A stretch of DNA of 64,000 nt from contig NZ_JARVRX010000001.1 of the NCBI RefSeq assembly GCF_030209435.1, forward strand, positions 62,001 through 126,000, in the 5' to 3' direction. Position 1 is the stretch's first letter. The number at the start of each line of letters is the position of its first letter. The stretch comes from Mycolicibacterium sp. lyk4-40-TYG-92 (GTDB lineage Bacteria > Actinomycetota > Actinomycetes > Mycobacteriales > Mycobacteriaceae). Of the stretch, positions 33,812-44,075 are shown one piece after another. Position numbers and translations under genes: made by a program. A model generated the notes under the pieces. That model was not told the origin of the DNA. It worked only from the letters and a program-made list of their open reading frames with translations, and did no database searches.

Positions 33812-36028
33812 ATGCCTACCGCGCTCCGGATCTGCCCCTTCTGCGAAGCCACCTGCGGGCTGACCCTCACCATCGATGCGGGCCGTGTCACGGCCGCGCG
33901 CGGTGACCTCGACGATGTCTTCAGCGCCGGCTTCATCTGCCCCAAGGGCGCGAGCTTCGCTGAGCTCGACAACGATCCCGACCGGCTGACCCACCCGCTG
34001 GTCCGACGGGACGGTGTGCTGACCGAGGCCACCTGGGACGAGGCCTACGCCGTCGTCGCCGAACGCCTCGGTGCGGTGATCGCGGCGCACGGCGGGGCGT
34101 CGGTCGGGGTGTACCTCGGCAATCCGAACGCGCACACGATCGCGGGCGCACTGTATGCCCCGCTGATCGTCAAGGCCCTGGGCACCCGCCAGGTGTTCAG
34201 CGCCAGCACGCTCGACCAGATGCCCAAACACGTTGCGCTGGGCCTGATGTTCGGCAGTCCGGGCGCGTTCGCCGTGCCCGACCTCGACCGCACCGACCAT
34301 CTCGTGATCATCGGCGCGAATCCGCTGGTATCCAACGGCAGCGTGACCACGGCCGCCGACTTCCCCGGGAAGCTGCGGGCGCTCAAGAAGCGCGGCGGCA
34401 AGCTCGTCGTGATCGACCCGGCGCGCACCCAGACCGCCAAGCTCGCCGACCGGCACCTGGCGCCGCGCCCCGGGACCGACGCGGCACTGCTGCTCGCCGT
34501 CGTGCACGTGCTGTTCGACGAAGGTCTCGTCGATCTCGGTGCGATCGCCGAGTACGTCGTCGGCGTCGAGCAGGTCCGCTCGCTGGCCGCCGACTTCGCG
34601 CCCGAAGCCGTCGAACAGGCCTGCGGGGTCGGCGCCGACGAGATCCGTGAACTGGCCCGTGAACTCGCGGCGGCGCCGACCGCCGCCGTGTACGGCCGGA
34701 TCGGAACCTCCACCGTCGAGTTCGGCACCATCGGCAGCTGGCTGGTCGACGTGATCAACGTCCTCACCGGCAACCTGGACCGACCTGGCGGGGTGATGTT
34801 CCCGCTCGGCGCGGCGGTCCCGGCACCGCGGCCACCCAAGCCCGGCCGCGGATTCCGGACGGGCCGGTGGGCCAGCCGGGTGTCCGGCTACCCCGAGGTG
34901 ATGTCCGAGTTTCCGGCCGCCGCGCTCGCCGAGGAGATCGACACCGCGGGCGACGGTCGGATCAAGGCGATGATCACGATCGCCGGGAATCCCGTGCTGT
35001 CCGCACCGGACGGCGACCGGCTCGACAAGGCCTTGGACAGTGTCGAATTCATGCTGTCGGTCGACCCGTACCTCAACGAGACCACGCGGCACGCCGACGT
35101 CATCCTGCCGCCGCCCCCGCCGTCGCAGAGTCCTCATTTCGACGTTCTGCTGAACAACCTCGCGGTGCGCAACAACGCGCGCTACTCGCCGCCGGTGCTG
35201 CCGCTGGACAACCGGCCGGACGAGGCCGAGATTCTCTCGCGCATCGCCCTGGTTCTGTATGGCGTTGGGGCACAGGGTGATCCGGGCCTGGTCGATGCGC
35301 AGGTGATCGCGATGACGCTGGCCAAGGAGACTCAGGACCCCGATTCGCCGGTCGCCGGACGCGATGTCGACGAACTGACCGGCATGCTGCCCGCGGGCCC
35401 CGGCTATGAGCGCCGGCTCGACATGATGCTGCGGCTCGGGCCCTACGGTGACGCGTTCGGTACCAAGCCAGACGGCCTCACCCTCGAGAAGCTGAAGGCC
35501 AATCCGCACGGCATCGATCTGGGCGCGATGCGGCCGCGAATCCCCGAGGTGCTCCGAACCCCCAGCGGCAGAATCGAACTCGCGCCGGAACCGATCGTCA
35601 CCGACGTGGCGCGGCTACGCGAGGCGCTGAGCCGCTCGGCCGGCGGCTTCCTGCTCATCGGCCGGCGCCACCTGCGCTCCAACAACAGCTGGATGCACAA
35701 CCTGCCCGCGCTGTCGGGTGGCTCCAACCGCTGCACGTTGCAGATTCACCCCGACGACGCCGCCGATCTGGGTCTCACCGACGTCGCGATCATCAAGGGC
35801 CCGGGCGGTGAACTGCTCGCCCCGATCGAGGTGACGGACGTGATGCGGCGCGGCGTGGTGTCGCTGCCGCACGGTTGGGGTCACAACCGCGGCGGCACCG
35901 GTCAGCAGCTCGCGAGCAGCCACCCGGGCGTCAACGTCAACCAGCTCAACGACGGCACCCACCTGGACCGGCTGTCGGGCACCGCGGTGCTGAACGGGAT
36001 TCCGGTCGAAATCTCGGCAGCGGGTTAA
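33812..36028 (+). CDS. molybdopterin-dependent oxidoreductase with N-terminal 4Fe-4S site
   Basis: A 738-aa DMSO-reductase superfamily protein. Four Cys ligands in the order C-x2-C-x3-C-x27-C: Cys8, Cys11, Cys15 and Cys43 (GFICPKG). Then the molybdopterin domain and a C-terminal molydopterin dinucleotide-binding domain (RRHLRSNNSWMHNLP; SLPHGWGHNRGG). There is no Tat signal, so it is cytoplasmic. Catalytic subunits of this type often work alone in actinobacteria, with unknown substrate. ATG at 33812 is chosen because the longer frame lies within the GGDEF gene. Its TAA interlocks with the lpqG stop in TTAA. Confidence 0.88.
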   Translation: MPTALRICPFCEATCGLTLTIDAGRVTAARGDLDDVFSAGFICPKGASFAELDNDPDRLTHPLVRRDGVLTEATWDEAYAVVAERLGAVIAAHGGASVGVYLGNPNAHTIAGALYAPLIVKALGTRQVFSASTLDQMPKHVALGLMFGSPGAFAVPDLDRTDHLVIIGANPLVSNGSVTTAADFPGKLRALKKRGGKLVVIDPARTQTAKLADRHLAPRPGTDAALLLAVVHVLFDEGLVDLGAIAEYVVGVEQVRSLAADFAPEAVEQACGVGADEIRELARELAAAPTAAVYGRIGTSTVEFGTIGSWLVDVINVLTGNLDRPGGVMFPLGAAVPAPRPPKPGRGFRTGRWASRVSGYPEVMSEFPAAALAEEIDTAGDGRIKAMITIAGNPVLSAPDGDRLDKALDSVEFMLSVDPYLNETTRHADVILPPPPPSQSPHFDVLLNNLAVRNNARYSPPVLPLDNRPDEAEILSRIALVLYGVGAQGDPGLVDAQVIAMTLAKETQDPDSPVAGRDVDELTGMLPAGPGYERRLDMMLRLGPYGDAFGTKPDGLTLEKLKANPHGIDLGAMRPRIPEVLRTPSGRIELAPEPIVTDVARLREALSRSAGGFLLIGRRHLRSNNSWMHNLPALSGGSNRCTLQIHPDDAADLGLTDVAIIKGPGGELLAPIEVTDVMRRGVVSLPHGWGHNRGGTGQQLASSHPGVNVNQLNDGTHLDRLSGTAVLNGIPVEISAAG

Positions 36029-36735
36029 CCCAGCTCCCAGATGACCGTCACCGAGAAACTGACGGTCTGCTGGCCGGGGGACAGCGGTACGGCCTCGGCC
36101 ATCGCCATCCGCGGGGCCGGCATGGGCGTCGGCGTGGTGCCGCCGGTGGCCTCGGAGATGGAGACCACCTTGCCCAGGCTCAACCCCGACAGCTGCGCGT
36201 ACTGCTGGGCCCGGTCCTTGGCGTCGTCGAAGGCGTGCGTGCGGGCGTCCTTGACCAGCTGGGAGTCGTCGTCGATCGAGTAGGCGACGTTGCTGATCCG
36301 CGTGGAATTGCCACCCGCGTTGACGATCTTCGCCAGCACCTGCGACGCGGTGTCGAGCTTGCGGACCTTGATGTCGATGGTGTTGCTGGCCCGGTACCCG
36401 GTGATGACGGCGTCGCGGTAGTCGGGCTGCAGCTCGACCTGCTTGGTGGCGATGTCCTTCTTGTCGATGCCGGCCCCGCTCAGGGCATCGATCACCGCTT
36501 GCTGACGGCTGCTGGTCTGGTTCATGGCGGCAGTGACGTCGGGTGCGGTCGCCTCGATGGACGCGGTGACGTTCAGGGTGTCCGGCGTGCCCTGGACCTT
36601 GCCGTTGCCGACGACGGTGACCTGTCGGCTCTCGGGCTTGGTGTCGTCGGAACCGCAGCCGGCGACGCCGACGGCGGTGGCGATCGCTAGTCCGGCAAGG
36701 GTCAGGGCGGCAATACGTCGGGGCGCAAATGGCAT
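36025..36735 (-). CDS. lpqG: SIMPL-domain (DUF541) lipoprotein, LpqG-like
   Basis: A 236-aa protein. A signal peptide ends in a lipobox (VGVAGC, lipidated Cys27). The SIMPL/DUF541 domain follows (VTVVGNGKVQGTPDTLNVTASIEATAPDV cut across residues 38-66), with the conserved C-terminal FSVTVIWELG. It should be an outer-leaflet membrane lipoprotein; SIMPL function is unknown. ATG at 36735, 5 bp after the stop of the luciferase-like gene, so it is third in ephA-LLM-lpqG. Orthologue of Rv3623 by position near hpt. Confidence 0.88.
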   Translation of the reverse strand: MPFAPRRIAALTLAGLAIATAVGVAGCGSDDTKPESRQVTVVGNGKVQGTPDTLNVTASIEATAPDVTAAMNQTSSRQQAVIDALSGAGIDKKDIATKQVELQPDYRDAVITGYRASNTIDIKVRKLDTASQVLAKIVNAGGNSTRISNVAYSIDDDSQLVKDARTHAFDDAKDRAQQYAQLSGLSLGKVVSISEATGGTTPTPMPAPRMAMAEAVPLSPGQQTVSFSVTVIWELG

Positions 36736-36740
36736 GGTTT

Positions 36741-37925
36741 TCAGCGTACCGACGTGTCTTCGGTGTGCTCGGCGATCGCGTTGCCGACGGCCTCGCCGAC
36801 CCGGCCGAACAGCTGGTCGCGCAGGCCTTTTGCCCATTCGTGCGAGGCGTGCGGCGCGGTGAGCTGACCCTTGAAATGCGGGATCACCTCGCGGGCGAAC
36901 AACTCGTACGAGTGCATGGTGGCGGCGGGCGGCGCCCAGTCGTGGCCCAGCATCAGGAACGTGCCGAATCCGCCGGAACGGTCCAGCATGTCCTGGATGT
37001 AGCCGATGCAGTCGGCGGATGTGCCGATACAGCAATTGCCTTTGGCCGCATAGTCTTCGACGAACTGGCGGGATGTCGGCGCCGGTCCGGTCCGGCTGCC
37101 CAGCGGGACGAAGCCGGCCGCGCCGAAGTAGTTCGAGAAGTCCTCCAGCCCGTAGGTGCAGTCCTCGATCGCCTGTTCCCGGGTGTCGGCCAGGTGCACG
37201 ACGCCCAGCACCCGCCAGCTCCGCCGGTCCGGTTCGGGCCGGCCGGCTTTCGCGGCCTGGTCGCACACCAGGTCCCAGGTCGTCTCCAGGGCGGCGTAGC
37301 CGCCGGGCACGGACATCGACAGCGACAGCAGTGACGTGCCCAGCTGCCCGGCCAGGCGCGGCCCGGAGGGGGAAACCATTGCCGCCGTGGATATCTCGGG
37401 ATAGGGCCAGGTGTACGGCCGGATGTGCAGGGCGGCGTCGCGCAGGGTGAACCAGTCGGTCTCGCGGGTTATCCGTTCGTCGGGGCCGGCGCGGAACAGG
37501 GACAGGATGGCCTCGAGGGACTCCTGCTGCATGCGGCGCTGATCCACCGGGTCGATGCCCATCATGTAGGCGTCCGACGGCAAGGCCCCCGGGCCGGTCC
37601 CGAACATCACCCGGCCGCGGGTCAGATGGTCGAGCAGCACCCAGCGGTCGGCGACCATCAGTGGGTGGTGGTACGGCAGCGACACCACGCCGGTGCCGAA
37701 CCGGATGTTCTTGGTGCGCTCGGCCGCCGTGGCGATGAAAACCTCCGGGCAGGCGATCAATTCGTAACCGCCGGAATGGTGTTCGCCGTACCAGACCTCG
37801 TCGTAGCCCAGCCGGTCCAGCTTGACGGTGCGTTCCAGGTCGTATTCCAGTGCGGTGGTGGGAGATTGGCCGATCGGGTGGAACGGTGTGAGGAAAGCCC
37901 CGAAATCCAGTGGGCGGGGCGTCAT
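36741..37925 (-). CDS. LLM-class flavin-dependent oxidoreductase (Rv3618-like)
   Basis: A 394-aa luciferase-like TIM barrel: LDFGAFLTPFHPIGQSP start, YDEVWYGEHHSGG, IRFGTGVVSLPYHHPLMVADR, MFGTGPGALPSDAYMMG. It resembles FMN-dependent alkanal/alkane monooxygenases; F420 use cannot be excluded. It overlaps ephA by ATGA at 37922-37925, so an epoxide hydrolase and a monooxygenase are translationally coupled, as in Rv3617/Rv3618. Together they could oxidise and open a lipid-derived substrate (inference). Confidence 0.88.
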   Translation of the reverse strand: MTPRPLDFGAFLTPFHPIGQSPTTALEYDLERTVKLDRLGYDEVWYGEHHSGGYELIACPEVFIATAAERTKNIRFGTGVVSLPYHHPLMVADRWVLLDHLTRGRVMFGTGPGALPSDAYMMGIDPVDQRRMQQESLEAILSLFRAGPDERITRETDWFTLRDAALHIRPYTWPYPEISTAAMVSPSGPRLAGQLGTSLLSLSMSVPGGYAALETTWDLVCDQAAKAGRPEPDRRSWRVLGVVHLADTREQAIEDCTYGLEDFSNYFGAAGFVPLGSRTGPAPTSRQFVEDYAAKGNCCIGTSADCIGYIQDMLDRSGGFGTFLMLGHDWAPPAATMHSYELFAREVIPHFKGQLTAPHASHEWAKGLRDQLFGRVGEAVGNAIAEHTEDTSVR

Positions 37926-38845
37926 TTCAGGCCCTCGAGGAACTCGAGGAGTACCGCGTTGACCTCGCCGGGGCGTTCTTGCTGCAGCCAGTGACCGGCG
38001 CCGGGGAACAGGATTTCTCGATACTCACCCGTGGCCACCGTGCGGACGCGGTCGCGCGGTGTCGAGGCCATCAGCGGATCGGCGTCGCCGCCCAGGAACA
38101 GGGTCGGCACGGTGATCGACGCCGCCGGTGGGCGTTCCGTCAGCTCCCAGTTCCGGTCGAAGTTGCGGTACCAGTTGAGTGGACCGGTGAATCCCGACCC
38201 GGTGAACGCGGCAACGTATTGCTCGAATTCGTCCTCGGTGAGCCAGTCCGGCAGCGGCGGCAGTGGTCGGCCCGCCAGGACGTCGACAGGTGCGGCGATG
38301 ACCTCCATCGCGAATGTCCGCAGCAGCGACTCGCGGACGTCGCGGCCGAACTCGGCGTCAGCAATTCCCGGGGCTTGGAAGTGCAGCGGGTAGCAGAACT
38401 CGTCGCCGAAGATCCGACGCCAGATTTGGGTCGGCGGCTCCGGCGGCCGCGGGATCGGCGGCACACTCAGTGCGACCACGCCGCGTACCCGGTCCGGATG
38501 GAACAGCGGGAAGCCGGTGGCCACGACCGAGCCCCAGTCGTGCCCGACAACCACCGCCTGCTCGGCGCCGACGTCGTCGAGTAGTCCGGCCAGGTCGCCG
38601 GTGAGATGGACGATATCGTAGTCCGCGATGGCCGGCGGCCGCGACGAGCCGCCGTAGCCGCGTTGGTCGGGGGCCAATACGTGGTAGCCGGCCGCGGCGA
38701 GGGCGGGAATCTGATGCCGCCAGGAATACGCGAGTTCGGGGAAGCCGTGTGCCAGCACCACGACGGGAGCCCCGCGGTCCCCGGCTTCGGTGACCTGCAA
38801 CTGCACGCCGCCCGTCTCGACTGACCGCTTGGTGGACGTGAACAC
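37922..38845 (-). CDS. ephA: epoxide hydrolase EphA
   Basis: About 307 aa, alpha/beta hydrolase. HGFPE oxyanion motif (residues 33-37), nucleophile Asp103 in VGHDWGS, acid Asp in GGDADPLM and catalytic His in [13 protein letters not shown]. The Tyr-containing [10 protein letters not shown] lid segment matches EphA closely. GTG at 38845 is chosen because the longer frame reaches into the divergent ftsH promoter. First gene of the ephA-LLM-lpqG operon, divergent from ftsH. In M. tuberculosis the esp genes separate ephA from ftsH; here they are adjacent. Confidence 0.92.
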   Translation of the reverse strand: MFTSTKRSVETGGVQLQVTEAGDRGAPVVVLAHGFPELAYSWRHQIPALAAAGYHVLAPDQRGYGGSSRPPAIADYDIVHLTGDLAGLLDDVGAEQAVVVGHDWGSVVATGFPLFHPDRVRGVVALSVPPIPRPPEPPTQIWRRIFGDEFCYPLHFQAPGIADAEFGRDVRESLLRTFAMEVIAAPVDVLAGRPLPPLPDWLTEDEFEQYVAAFTGSGFTGPLNWYRNFDRNWELTERPPAASITVPTLFLGGDADPLMASTPRDRVRTVATGEYREILFPGAGHWLQQERPGEVNAVLLEFLEGLK

Positions 38846-38996
38846 CGTCTCACCAAAGCACAGCGGCGGTCCGGCCGGGAAGAGGTTCCGCTGCCGGGAA
38901 CTGCCGATCGTTTGCATAGCGGTAACCTGTGAACTATCCCGCATCTGTGTCTCGGAAGGACCTGGCCGACGAGTAATCGCCGGCCGAAATATGTCG

Positions 38997-41240
38997 ATGA
39001 AGCGAAAAAACGTCATCCGCACCCTGACCGTCGTCGCGGTCGTGTTGCTGCTGGGTTGGTCTTTCTTCTATTTCAGTGATGACACGCGTGGTTATCACCA
39101 GGTCGATACGTCTGTGGCGGTCGCCCAGATCAACGCCGGGAACGTCACCGGCGCCCAGATCGACGACCGTGAACAGCAGGTCCGGCTGGACCTGAAGAGC
39201 GTCACGCCGGACACCGACAACAGCAACAAGATCATCACGTCGTTCCCGACGGGTTATGCGGTCCCGCTGTTCGACGCGCTCAACGCCAAGAACGTCAAGA
39301 CCAAGACCGTCGTCAACCAGGGCAGCGTCCTCAGCTCGCTGCTGATCTACCTGCTGCCGCTGTTGCTGCTCGTCGGCCTGTTCTTCATGTTCTCCCGCAT
39401 GCAGGGCGGCGGCCGGATGGGCTTCGGCTTCGGCAAGTCGCGCGCCAAGATGCTCGGCAAGGACATGCCGAAGACGACGTTCGCCGACGTCGCCGGTGTC
39501 GACGAGGCCGTCGAAGAGCTCTACGAGATCAAGGACTTCCTGCAGAACCCGAGCCGCTACCAGGCCCTCGGCGCCAAGATCCCCAAGGGCGTGCTGCTCT
39601 ACGGCCCGCCCGGTACCGGTAAGACGCTGCTGGCGCGCGCCGTCGCCGGCGAGGCCGGGGTGCCGTTCTTCACCATCTCCGGGTCGGACTTCGTCGAGAT
39701 GTTCGTCGGTGTCGGTGCGTCCCGTGTGCGCGACCTGTTCGAGCAGGCCAAGCAGAACAGCCCGTGCATCATCTTCGTCGACGAGATCGACGCCGTCGGC
39801 CGCCAGCGTGGCGCCGGCCTGGGCGGCGGCCACGACGAACGCGAGCAGACGCTGAACCAGCTGCTGGTCGAGATGGACGGCTTCGGCGACCGCCAGGGCG
39901 TCATCCTCATCGCCGCCACCAACCGGCCCGACATCCTGGACCCCGCGCTGCTGCGTCCCGGCCGCTTCGACCGGCAGATCCCGGTGTCGGCGCCCGACCT
40001 GGCCGGCCGCAAGGCCGTGCTGCGGGTGCACTCCGCCGGCAAGCCCATCGCGCCTGACGCCGACCTCGACGGCCTGGCCAAGCGGACCGTCGGCATGTCG
40101 GGCGCCGACCTGGCCAACGTCATCAACGAGGCCGCGCTGCTGACCGCCCGCGAGAACGCCACGGTGATCACCGGACCGGCGCTCGAAGAGGCCGTCGACC
40201 GCGTCGTCGGTGGTCCGCGCCGCAAGGGCCGCATCATCAGCGAGCTGGAAAAGAAGATCACCGCGTACCACGAGGCCGGGCACACGCTGGCCGGCTGGGC
40301 CATGCCGCACCTGGACCCCGTGTACAAGGTGACGATCCTGGCCCGCGGCCGCACCGGTGGGCACGCTGTCGCCGTCCCCGAGGACGACAAGGGCATGCAG
40401 ACCCGTTCCGAGCTGATCGCGCGCCTGGTCATGGCGATCGGCGGCCGCGCCGCCGAGGAGCTGATCTTCCGCGAGCCCACCACCGGCGCGGTGTCCGACA
40501 TCGAGAACGCCACCAAGATCGCCCGTGCCATGGTCACCGAGTTCGGCATGAGCGCCAGGCTGGGTGCGGTCCGGTACGGCACCGAACACGGTGATCCGTT
40601 CCTGGGGCGCACCATGGGCACTCAGGCCGACTACAGCCATGAGGTCGCGCAGCTCATCGACGACGAGGTGCGCAAGCTCATCGAGGCCGCCCACACCGAG
40701 GCGTGGGACGTGCTGACCCAGTACCGCGACCAGCTGGACACCCTGGCCGGCGAGCTGCTCGAGAAGGAGACGCTGCACCGCCCCGACCTGGAGCGCATCC
40801 TGGTCGACGTCGAGAAGCGTCCCCGCCTGACCATGTTCGACGACTTCGGTGGCCGGATTCCGTCGGAGAAGCCGCCCATCAAGACGCCGGGCGAGCTAGC
40901 CATCGAGCGCGGCGAGCCGTGGCCGCCGCCGGTCCAGGAGCCGGCGTTCAAGGCGGCCATTGCCGCCGCGAGCCAGGCCGCGGCCGGAGTGAACGGCACC
41001 AACGGCGCACACGCCGCACCCAACGGTCAGCCGCAGCACGGCCAGACCCAGCCGAACTACGGCGCACCCGCGGGCTGGCAGGCCCCGGGCTGGCCGCCGC
41101 AGCATGGCCATGGCCATGGCCATGGCCAGCATGGCCAGTGGTACCCGCAGCCGGGCTGGGGCCAGCCCGGTCCGCCGCAGGGCTACCAGCCGTATCCGCA
41201 GCAGCCGGCACCTCCGCCGGCCAAACCCAACGACGAGTAG
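38997..41240 (+). CDS. ftsH: membrane-bound AAA+ zinc metalloprotease FtsH
   Basis: About 747 aa. Two N-terminal transmembrane helices (about 6-24, 115-133) flank a periplasmic domain. The AAA+ domain has Walker A GPPGTGKT, Walker [12 protein letters not shown] and the second region of homology. The protease zinc site HEAGH ([11 protein letters not shown]) follows, then a Pro/Gly/Gln-rich tail with four His-Gly units. It degrades membrane and regulatory proteins. The start MKRKNVIRT matches mycobacterial FtsH (MNRKNV); ATG at 38991 adds two residues. It heads the ftsH-folEPBK run, with folE 8 bp downstream. The C-terminal tail is low-complexity and varies between species. Confidence 0.96.
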   Translation: MKRKNVIRTLTVVAVVLLLGWSFFYFSDDTRGYHQVDTSVAVAQINAGNVTGAQIDDREQQVRLDLKSVTPDTDNSNKIITSFPTGYAVPLFDALNAKNVKTKTVVNQGSVLSSLLIYLLPLLLLVGLFFMFSRMQGGGRMGFGFGKSRAKMLGKDMPKTTFADVAGVDEAVEELYEIKDFLQNPSRYQALGAKIPKGVLLYGPPGTGKTLLARAVAGEAGVPFFTISGSDFVEMFVGVGASRVRDLFEQAKQNSPCIIFVDEIDAVGRQRGAGLGGGHDEREQTLNQLLVEMDGFGDRQGVILIAATNRPDILDPALLRPGRFDRQIPVSAPDLAGRKAVLRVHSAGKPIAPDADLDGLAKRTVGMSGADLANVINEAALLTARENATVITGPALEEAVDRVVGGPRRKGRIISELEKKITAYHEAGHTLAGWAMPHLDPVYKVTILARGRTGGHAVAVPEDDKGMQTRSELIARLVMAIGGRAAEELIFREPTTGAVSDIENATKIARAMVTEFGMSARLGAVRYGTEHGDPFLGRTMGTQADYSHEVAQLIDDEVRKLIEAAHTEAWDVLTQYRDQLDTLAGELLEKETLHRPDLERILVDVEKRPRLTMFDDFGGRIPSEKPPIKTPGELAIERGEPWPPPVQEPAFKAAIAAASQAAAGVNGTNGAHAAPNGQPQHGQTQPNYGAPAGWQAPGWPPQHGHGHGHGQHGQWYPQPGWGQPGPPQGYQPYPQQPAPPPAKPNDE
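41103..41126 (+). repeat. (CATGGC)4 microsatellite in the ftsH 3' end
   Basis: Four perfect tandem CATGGC units, then an imperfect one (41130-41135). They encode (His-Gly)4 and keep frame when whole units change. Confidence 0.95.
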
Positions 41241-41248
41241 GCGCATAG

Positions 41249-41857
41249 ATGACGCGGTCGCAGATCCATTCGGCCAGGCTCACCCCGCCGAAGTTCGATC
41301 ACGATCGAGCCGAAGCCGCAGTGCGTGAGCTGCTGCTCGCGGTGGGCGAGGACCCGGACCGCGACGGGTTGCGGGACACCCCCGGCCGCGTTGCCCGCGC
41401 CTTCGAGGAGATCTTCGGCGGGCTGTACACCGACCCGGATGCGGTACTCGACACCACCTTCGACGAGGGCCACGACGAGCTGGTGCTGGTCAAGGACATC
41501 CCGATGTACTCGACCTGCGAGCACCACCTGGTGTCGTTCCACGGCGTCGCGCATGTCGGGTACATCCCCGGTGAGGACGGCCGGGTCACCGGGCTGTCCA
41601 AGATCGCCCGCCTCGTTGACCTGTACGCCAAGCGGCCCCAGGTGCAGGAGCGGTTGACGGGCCAGATCGCCGACGCCCTGATGCGCAAGCTGAACCCGCG
41701 GGGCGCCATCGTGGTGGTGGAGGCCGAGCACCTGTGCATGGCGATGCGCGGGGTGCGCAAGCCGGGCGCGGTGACCACCACCTCGGCGGTGCGCGGCCAG
41801 TTCAAGACCTGCGCGTCGTCGCGAGCCGAGGCGCTGGATCTGATCCTGCGGAAGTGA
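41249..41857 (+). CDS. folE: GTP cyclohydrolase I
   Basis: A 202-aa protein with the zinc/active-site CEHHL (Cys90-His93), [21 protein letters not shown] and a second Cys in [16 protein letters not shown]. It catalyses the first folate step, GTP to dihydroneopterin triphosphate. ATG 8 bp after the ftsH stop. Its stop overlaps the folP start by GTGA, so it leads the coupled folate genes. Confidence 0.97.
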   Translation: MTRSQIHSARLTPPKFDHDRAEAAVRELLLAVGEDPDRDGLRDTPGRVARAFEEIFGGLYTDPDAVLDTTFDEGHDELVLVKDIPMYSTCEHHLVSFHGVAHVGYIPGEDGRVTGLSKIARLVDLYAKRPQVQERLTGQIADALMRKLNPRGAIVVVEAEHLCMAMRGVRKPGAVTTTSAVRGQFKTCASSRAEALDLILRK

Positions 41858-42669
41858 CACTCCCTACGCAGGTCATGGGCGTCGTCAACGTCACGGCCGA
41901 CTCGTTCTCCGATGGCGGACGCTTCCTCGACCACGACCGCGCGATCGAGCATGGTCTGGCTTTGGCAGCTCAGGGCGCGCAGATCATCGATGTCGGCGGG
42001 GAATCCACCCGGCCCGGCGCCGCCCGGCTGGATCCCGACGTTGAACGCGGCCGCGTCCTGCCGGTGATCAGAGAGCTTGTCGCACAAGGCATCACCGTCA
42101 GCGTCGATACCATGCACGCCGACGTGGCCGAGGCCGCCCTGGACTGCGGCGTGCACATCGTCAATGACGTGTCGGGTGGCCGGGCCGATCCGAACATGGC
42201 CCCGCTGCTGGCGGGCGCCCGGGTGCCGTGGGTGCTGATGCACTGGCGTGAGGTCGACGCCGAGCAGCCGCACCGGATTCCGGAGTACTCCGACGTGGTG
42301 GCCGATGTGCGGGCAGAACTACTCGCCGCGGTCGACGACGCGGTCGCCGCCGGGGTGGAGCCGGACAAGCTGATCATCGATCCGGGTCTGGGTTTCGCCA
42401 AGTCGGCGCAGCACAATTGGGCCCTGCTGCGGGCATTGCCCGAACTGGTGGCCACCGGCATCCCGGTGCTGGTGGGGGCGTCGCGCAAGCGGTTCCTCGG
42501 CACCCTGCTGGCGGACGCCGACGGCACGCCGCGCGAGCCCGACGGCCGCGAGACGGCCACCGCGGTGATCTCGGCGCTGGCGGCGCAGCAGGGCGCGTGG
42601 GGAGTGCGGGTGCATGATGTGCGGGCTTCGGTGGATGCGGTGAAAGTGGTGAGTAGCTGGCATGGCTGA
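41854..42669 (+). CDS. folP: dihydropteroate synthase
   Basis: A 271-aa TIM barrel: [16 protein letters not shown] (residues 7-22), [28 protein letters not shown]. These are the pterin- and pABA-binding loops targeted by sulfonamides. It condenses dihydropterin pyrophosphate with pABA. GTG at 41854 overlaps the folE stop; the longer frame lies inside folE. It overlaps folB by 8 bp. Confidence 0.97.
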   Translation: MTLPTQVMGVVNVTADSFSDGGRFLDHDRAIEHGLALAAQGAQIIDVGGESTRPGAARLDPDVERGRVLPVIRELVAQGITVSVDTMHADVAEAALDCGVHIVNDVSGGRADPNMAPLLAGARVPWVLMHWREVDAEQPHRIPEYSDVVADVRAELLAAVDDAVAAGVEPDKLIIDPGLGFAKSAQHNWALLRALPELVATGIPVLVGASRKRFLGTLLADADGTPREPDGRETATAVISALAAQQGAWGVRVHDVRASVDAVKVVSSWHG

Positions 42670-43036
42670 TCGAATCGAGTTGCGCGGCTTGACTGTTCGT
42701 GGCAATCACGGGGTTTTCGACCACGAGCGCGAGGACGGCCAGGAGTTCGTCGTCGACATCACGGTGTGGATCGACCTGGCTGCCGCCGCAATGAGCGACG
42801 AGTTGTCGGACACCCTGGACTACGGCGCGCTGGCGCAGCAGGCCGCGGACATCATCGCCGGGCCGCCGCGGAATCTGATCGAGACGGTGTCGGCCGAGAT
42901 CGCCGATTCGGTGATGACCGACCAGCGCGTCCACGCCGTCGAGGTGGTGCTGCACAAGCCCAGCGCGCCGATCCCGTTGACGTTCAACGATGTTGCCGTC
43001 GTGGCGCGGCGGTCGAGACGGGGTGGCCGTGGCTAG
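42662..43036 (+). CDS. folB: dihydroneopterin aldolase
   Basis: A 124-aa T-fold protein starting [29 protein letters not shown], with the catalytic-region Glu in the family position and HKPSAPIP near the C-terminus. It cleaves dihydroneopterin to 6-hydroxymethyl-dihydropterin. The start overlaps folP by 8 bp and the stop overlaps the folK start by 8 bp. Confidence 0.96.
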   Translation: MADRIELRGLTVRGNHGVFDHEREDGQEFVVDITVWIDLAAAAMSDELSDTLDYGALAQQAADIIAGPPRNLIETVSAEIADSVMTDQRVHAVEVVLHKPSAPIPLTFNDVAVVARRSRRGGRG

Positions 43037-43532
43037 CGTGGTCCTGTCCATCGGCTCCAACCTGGGCGACCGGCTCGCCCACCTGCAGTCGGTGGTCTCG
43101 GGGTTGCGTGGAGCGGTCCGGGCTGTCTCCCCGGTCTACGAGACGGACGCCTGGGGCGGGGTCGACCAGGGTCCGTTCCTGAATGCCGTGCTGCTGGCCG
43201 ACGATCCCGGCCTCGACGGCCCGAGCTGGCTGCGCCGGGCCCACGAGTTCGAGCACGCGGCGGAGCGGGTGCGCGAACAGCGTTGGGGTCCAAGAACTCT
43301 CGATGTCGACATCGTCAGCTGCCACGACGGCGACGTCGAAGTGCGCTCCGATGATCCGGTCCTCACCTTGCCGCACCCGCTGGCGCAGCACCGCGCCTTC
43401 GTGCTGGTGCCGTGGCTGGCCGCCGACCCGGCGGCGACACTCGGGGGCGTCCCCGTCGCCGAGCTGCTGGCCGCGCTGGACGCCGGCGAACGCGACGGGG
43501 TGCGCCGTACCGACCTGGCGCTGGTGCCCTGA
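43029..43532 (+). CDS. folK: 6-hydroxymethyl-7,8-dihydropterin pyrophosphokinase
   Basis: A 167-aa protein starting [15 protein letters not shown], with [12 protein letters not shown] (Mg/ATP-binding Asp pair) and [16 protein letters not shown]. It transfers pyrophosphate from ATP to hydroxymethyl-dihydropterin. GTG at 43029 aligns with known FolK starts; GTG at 43023 is two codons longer. Its stop TGA shares one base with the next ATG (TGATG). Confidence 0.96.
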   Translation: MASVVLSIGSNLGDRLAHLQSVVSGLRGAVRAVSPVYETDAWGGVDQGPFLNAVLLADDPGLDGPSWLRRAHEFEHAAERVREQRWGPRTLDVDIVSCHDGDVEVRSDDPVLTLPHPLAQHRAFVLVPWLAADPAATLGGVPVAELLAALDAGERDGVRRTDLALVP

Positions 43533-44008
43533 TGGGACCCACCCGGAAGCGGGACGTGGCGATCGGCACGGTGCTCGCCACGGTCGTCGCCTACCTGCTG
43601 GTGATCCTGGTGTACCGCTGGTTCCCGCCGATCACGGTGTGGACGGGCTTGTCGCTGTTGGTCTTTGCCGCCGTGGAGGCCGGCTGGGCGTTCTTCCTGC
43701 GGGCCAAGATCTCCGCCGGCGCCATCGGCGTGGGGGCCGGCCGCATCCATCCGCTGACGGTCGCGCGGTCGGTCGTGGTGGCCAAGGCGTCGGCCTGGGT
43801 CGGGGCGGTGGCCCTCGGCTGGTGGCTCGGCGTGCTCGGTTACGTGCTCCCGCGGCGCGGCGTGCTGCGGGTGGCCGCGGCCGATTTCCCGGGTGCGACG
43901 GTCGCGGCGGTGAGTGCGCTGACCCTGGTGGTGGCAGGTTTGTGGTTGCAGCATTGCTGCCGCGCGCCGCTGGACCCGCCGGAGAAGTCCGACGGCGCAA
44001 CCGAATAG
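43532..44008 (+). CDS. DUF3180 membrane protein (Rv3605c-like)
   Basis: A 158-aa protein with four predicted transmembrane helices (about 10-30, 35-52, 80-98, 120-140). It follows folK in mycobacteria and other actinobacteria (Rv3605c). Role unknown; the constant linkage to folate genes may only be operon inertia. It is translationally coupled to folK. Confidence 0.88.
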   Translation: MGPTRKRDVAIGTVLATVVAYLLVILVYRWFPPITVWTGLSLLVFAAVEAGWAFFLRAKISAGAIGVGAGRIHPLTVARSVVVAKASAWVGAVALGWWLGVLGYVLPRRGVLRVAAADFPGATVAAVSALTLVVAGLWLQHCCRAPLDPPEKSDGATE

Positions 44009-44063
44009 GTAACGATCCGCCCGGACGGGGTGTCGGTCGACCTGCGAGGGGAAGGCAAAACGG

Positions 44064-44069
44064 TACAGT
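44064..44069 (+). promoter_or_regulatory. -10 element of the DUF6779-like gene (leaderless)
   Basis: TACAGT, then 6 nt, then ATG at 44076. It begins a new transcript after the folate genes. Confidence 0.5.
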
Positions 44070-44075
44070 CAGCCC

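Noticed and set aside
41103..41135. Short tandem repeats as a CRISPR-like array
   Set aside because: 6-bp units without spacers, in frame within ftsH; a microsatellite.
41734..41853. Upstream extension of folP
   Set aside because: It lies inside folE in another frame; GTG at 41854 gives the standard folP start and a GTGA overlap.
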